Assembly: GCA_016744295.1 (NCBI GenBank) | Contig: JADGEQ010000011.1 | Span: 88,310-152,309, forward strand | Length of the DNA: 64,000 nucleotides | Reading direction: 5' to 3' | Source: Desulfobacteraceae bacterium | Lineage (GTDB): Bacteria > Desulfobacterota > Desulfobacteria > Desulfobacterales > Desulfobacteraceae | Part shown: piece by piece, positions 61,806-64,000 of the stretch | How positions within the stretch are numbered: position 1 is the stretch's first letter | Layout of the letters: each line of letters starts with the position of its first letter | Translations under genes and position numbers: made by a program | The notes under the pieces: generated by a model | Seen by the model: only the letters and a program-made list of their open reading frames with translations | Database searches by the model: none | What the model was told of the DNA's origin: nothing

Positions 61806-63259
61806 TTTCTGGCCTTGTTGACCAGTGCGGGGGCCCAGGAGGCAGAACCAAGGGCATGGATGTGGGTATAGGTGCCAAAGGTATTATCCTTGAAAAACCC
61901 GTCCTTTTTCTCAAGAATCCCCTTGCCTCTTTCCATTCGAAATGCCATTTCATGATCCTGGTAGTCGATGGTAAGGATCTTTGAATATCTGAATTCATGG
62001 CCCTTTAAAACCTCCCCTTTCTTGTAAAAGGGATTGTCATGGACCACTTCCACGCTTGTATAGCCGTGGCCCTGGGGTTTTCTGGACAAGCCGAAACAGA
62101 TGGGAAGAATACCGGACATGGGATATTCAATGCCGGAAAGCTGAATACTTTGCCCCAAAAAGATCAAACCGCCGCACTCGGCATAAATGGGCAGTCCATT
62201 TCTGGATAATCTTTTGAGAGCGTCACGGAAGGCCTGGTTTTTGGCCAATTGGGGAGCATGGGTTTCCGGGAATCCTCCCCCCATATATATGGCGTGAACC
62301 GCTGGAATACGGTCCTCTTCCAGGGGACTGATGAAAATGATTTTCGCCCCGAGATTTTTCAGGGCATCCAGATTATCAGGATAATAAAATTGAAAGGCTG
62401 AATCCCTTATAACACCTATGGTTAATGGATCATCATCCACAGGCTTCAAAATTTCACTGCCCGACACAGAGATACCAGATCCAGATAAATCTGATGCTAT
62501 GATACCAGGGACAAAGGTATCTGATGAAGGGGGTTTTTTATCAATTGATAGAACTGCCTTGGATGTAACTGCTCGGTACAGACCATCCAGATCAATGTTA
62601 TCCCTGGCAACCGTCATGGCAGCCTCAATGGCAGTTTCTGAAAAACTGTGCTCCTCCGAAGTTACCAGCCCCATGTGCCGCTCGGGAAAATCTTCGACGG
62701 AAAGCTTGGGTATGGACCCAAAAATAGGGATATTGCAGAACCGCTCAATACTGGCCCGAACTTTCCCCTCGTGGCGCTTGCCAGCCACCCGGTTGAGCAC
62801 CACTCCGCAGATATTAACATCCGGATCAAATTGAATACATCCCATGAGCAGGGCTGCCATGGTACGGGTACTTTTGGTGCAGTCCAGAACAAGAAGCACC
62901 GGCAGTTTCAATAATTTTGCAAGTTCAGAGGTGGAGGTTGATCCTTCAAGATCAATGCCGTCGTAAAGACCACGATTCCCCTCAACCAGGGCGATATCCG
63001 ACGCCTGGGAATGGGTTAGATAGGAGTCCTGAACAACCTCCGGAAGACAGAGAAAAGTATCCAGGTTATAACAGGGACAACCGGCTGCCCTGGAAAGCCA
63101 GCCGGCGTCAATATAATCAGGTCCCTTTTTAAAAGCAGAGACTCGGATTCCCAAGCTTTTCCACGCAGCCGTTATTCCTAGGGAAATAATTGTCTTGCCT
63201 GAGCCACCTCTGAGTCCTGCAACCACAATTCCCGGGATTTTTTCCCTACTCAACCGCAT
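61775..63259 (-). CDS. dsrN: Cobyrinate a,c-diamide synthase-type amidase (DsrN, siroheme amidation)
   Basis: 494 residues. The N-terminal P-loop dethiobiotin synthase-like domain (VVAGLRGGSGKTII, KKGPDYIDAGW) is followed by a type I glutamine amidotransferase-like domain with the cysteine nucleophile in YAECGGLIFLG. CbiA/CobB enzymes amidate corrin ring acetates. In sulfate reducers and sulfur oxidisers the homologue encoded after dsrABD is thought to amidate siroheme of dissimilatory sulfite reductase. Position 20 bases after dsrD makes that role likely here. A cobalamin role cannot be excluded. Confidence 0.9.
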   Translation of the reverse strand: MRLSREKIPGIVVAGLRGGSGKTIISLGITAAWKSLGIRVSAFKKGPDYIDAGWLSRAAGCPCYNLDTFLCLPEVVQDSYLTHSQASDIALVEGNRGLYDGIDLEGSTSTSELAKLLKLPVLLVLDCTKSTRTMAALLMGCIQFDPDVNICGVVLNRVAGKRHEGKVRASIERFCNIPIFGSIPKLSVEDFPERHMGLVTSEEHSFSETAIEAAMTVARDNIDLDGLYRAVTSKAVLSIDKKPPSSDTFVPGIIASDLSGSGISVSGSEILKPVDDDPLTIGVIRDSAFQFYYPDNLDALKNLGAKIIFISPLEEDRIPAVHAIYMGGGFPETHAPQLAKNQAFRDALKRLSRNGLPIYAECGGLIFLGQSIQLSGIEYPMSGILPICFGLSRKPQGHGYTSVEVVHDNPFYKKGEVLKGHEFRYSKILTIDYQDHEMAFRMERGKGILEKKDGFFKDNTFGTYTHIHALGSASWAPALVNKARNYQSSLRSDS

Positions 63260-63280
63260 GGATAATTATCTTTATTCTTA

Positions 63281-63535
63281 TTATTCGTTTTCGGAAGAAT
63301 GCTGGATACCACCACCCTTAAGACCATACATGGTGGTACTTCCGGAAGACCAAAATTCAAGTTCACCGGTTTCAACCATCTTGTTGACAACCTTTTTGAT
63401 CATTCTGGGTTTGTCATCGGGAAAAATCTTATAAAAATCTTTCAGATAAAATTTAGATTTGGTTTTGGATTTTTTGGTCAGAAAATCAACAACTGCTTTG
63501 GTCGCGGCTTCTGTATTGTCAAGTAGATCACTCAT
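63281..63535 (-). CDS. dsrD: Dissimilatory sulfite reductase-associated protein DsrD
   Basis: 84-residue winged-helix protein with the typical core SKFYLKDFYKIFPDD and WSSGSTTMYGLKGGG. DsrD is found almost only in sulfate/sulfite-reducing microbes and has been shown to boost DsrAB activity. The ATG at 63535 has the AAGGAG at a better distance (about 7 bases) than the ATG at 63541. dsrB lies upstream and dsrN follows 20 bases downstream. Confidence 0.95.
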   Translation of the reverse strand: MSDLLDNTEAATKAVVDFLTKKSKTKSKFYLKDFYKIFPDDKPRMIKKVVNKMVETGELEFWSSGSTTMYGLKGGGIQHSSENE

Positions 63536-63563
63536 GGTCATACTCCTTTGGAAAAAATGGATG

Positions 63564-63592
63564 AGCCGGAGCCCACAAAGTGCGCTCCGGCT
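63564..63592 (-). promoter_or_regulatory. Hairpin between dsrB and dsrD
   Basis: Arms AGCCGGAGC (63564-63572) and GCTCCGGCT (63584-63592) pair over 9 bases. On the minus strand a run of six T residues follows 7 bases later, ahead of the dsrD ribosome site. It may act as a partial terminator or protective stem setting the DsrAB:DsrD ratio. Confidence 0.6.
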
Positions 63593-63633
63593 TTATCATC
63601 ATATGTAACAGGTAAAGTTCAATAAAACTCTTA

Positions 63634-64000
63634 TTAGAACTTAAACTGAGTTGACTGACGCCAGCTCATGTATGCCTGCTGACGGAAATCATCAATGAGG
63701 TGATGTGTGAAGTCAAGTTCACACACTTCAAAGAATTTTTCCCATCCGATTCTATCGGCCCAGTCACCTAAACGTTCGTACTTGTTGGCACCATTTGAAT
63801 ATGCATTAACCATTTTGTTAATGGCATCTGTCATGGAAGGCCATCTGGGCATTTCATTGGGCAGAAAGGCCACAACAACTTTAGAAAACTTGGGATCGGA
63901 AATTCTGTTGGAAACCTTACCACCCGCCATGAGAACAATACCATCACCTTCTGTATCAGCAAGGGGCATGGAAGGACACATGGTGTAGCAGTTACCACAA
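63634..64000 (-). CDS. dsrB: Dissimilatory sulfite reductase beta subunit, C-terminal part
   Basis: The last 121 or so residues of DsrB, cut off by the window edge. The visible part includes the end of the ferredoxin-like domain (CGNCYTMCPSMP, cysteine ligands of a [4Fe-4S] cluster), the stretch GDGIVLMAGGKVSN, and the C-terminal helical arm ending SWRQSTQFKF that reaches over DsrA. DsrAB reduces sulfite during sulfate respiration. dsrA should lie to the right. Neighbouring dsrD and dsrN confirm the locus. Confidence 0.96.
   Translation of the reverse strand, partial: CGNCYTMCPSMPLADTEGDGIVLMAGGKVSNRISDPKFSKVVVAFLPNEMPRWPSMTDAINKMVNAYSNGANKYERLGDWADRIGWEKFFEVCELDFTHHLIDDFRQQAYMSWRQSTQFKF

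Overview
The window reads as a chromosomal segment of a sulfate-reducing Desulfobacterota bacterium, most likely of the Desulfobacteraceae (Desulfobacter/Desulfobacula/Desulfotignum type). The strongest evidence is at the right end: the 3' part of dsrB, then dsrD and a dsrN/cbiA-type amidase, the usual order of the dissimilatory sulfite reductase locus. A periplasmic tetraheme c3-type cytochrome, a tungsten-type aldehyde ferredoxin oxidoreductase, a sodium-pump decarboxylase module and YedF (selenium metabolism) fit this. The assignment is inferred from gene content, since no rRNA is present. No tRNA, rRNA, CRISPR array, intact insertion sequence or prophage was seen.

Layout. 1-3.4 kb: an NtrX-like regulator, rsmD, coaD and a LysR regulator. 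3.4-8.3 kb: an enoyl-CoA isomerase-like gene and a co-directional hydantoinase/oxoprolinase - histone-deacetylase-like - EpmA-like set. 8.3-13.7 kb: a gene-poor region with a small secreted protein, a divergent NarL-type two-component pair and a long imperfect palindrome. 13.7-18 kb: a TetR regulator, a DUF368/PopT-like protein with pcm, a K+ channel and an MTHFS-like gene. 18.2-23.3 kb: serS, thrC, a LysM protein and a TPR lipoprotein. 23.3-28.7 kb: pilMNOPQ on the minus strand. 29-32.2 kb: a membrane histidine kinase and a sigma-54 response regulator, followed by a non-coding stretch with two matching dyads, a good -24/-12 promoter and two hairpins. 32.2-36.6 kb: a TPR membrane protein, an SH3 protein, feoB and a Fur-FeoA-FeoA fusion. 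36.8-43.6 kb: an EAL/HDOD protein, an ArgP-like regulator, a dus homologue, lysA, a YkgJ-type protein and yedF. 43.7-51.7 kb: a long minus-strand operon (yggT, divIVA-like, pilT, pilU-like, a zinc-ribbon protein, a membrane protein, a class A PBP, a SPOR protein) that links pilus retraction with envelope growth. 52.1-58 kb: aldehyde oxidoreductase plus a MoaD-like protein, a DEAD-box helicase, tatB/tatC and cytochrome c3. 58.2-60.7 kb: an IclR regulator divergent from oadG/oadB-like/biotin-carrier genes, with overlapping operators between them. 60.8-64 kb: an RluA-family protein, then dsrN, dsrD and dsrB.

The most interesting signal is at 31.8-32.15 kb. It looks like a sigma-54-dependent small RNA unit directly downstream of a sigma-54 activator gene: two 16-base dyads differing at one base, an A/T-rich spacer, a canonical -24/-12 promoter and strong terminator hairpins, with no coding sequence. 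The layout resembles CbrB-CrcZ and LuxO-Qrr, but this is inferred from sequence only. Other points of note are the Fur-FeoA-FeoA fusion, the 173-bp palindrome, mutually exclusive hairpins ahead of the aldehyde oxidoreductase gene, and a hairpin between dsrB and dsrD.
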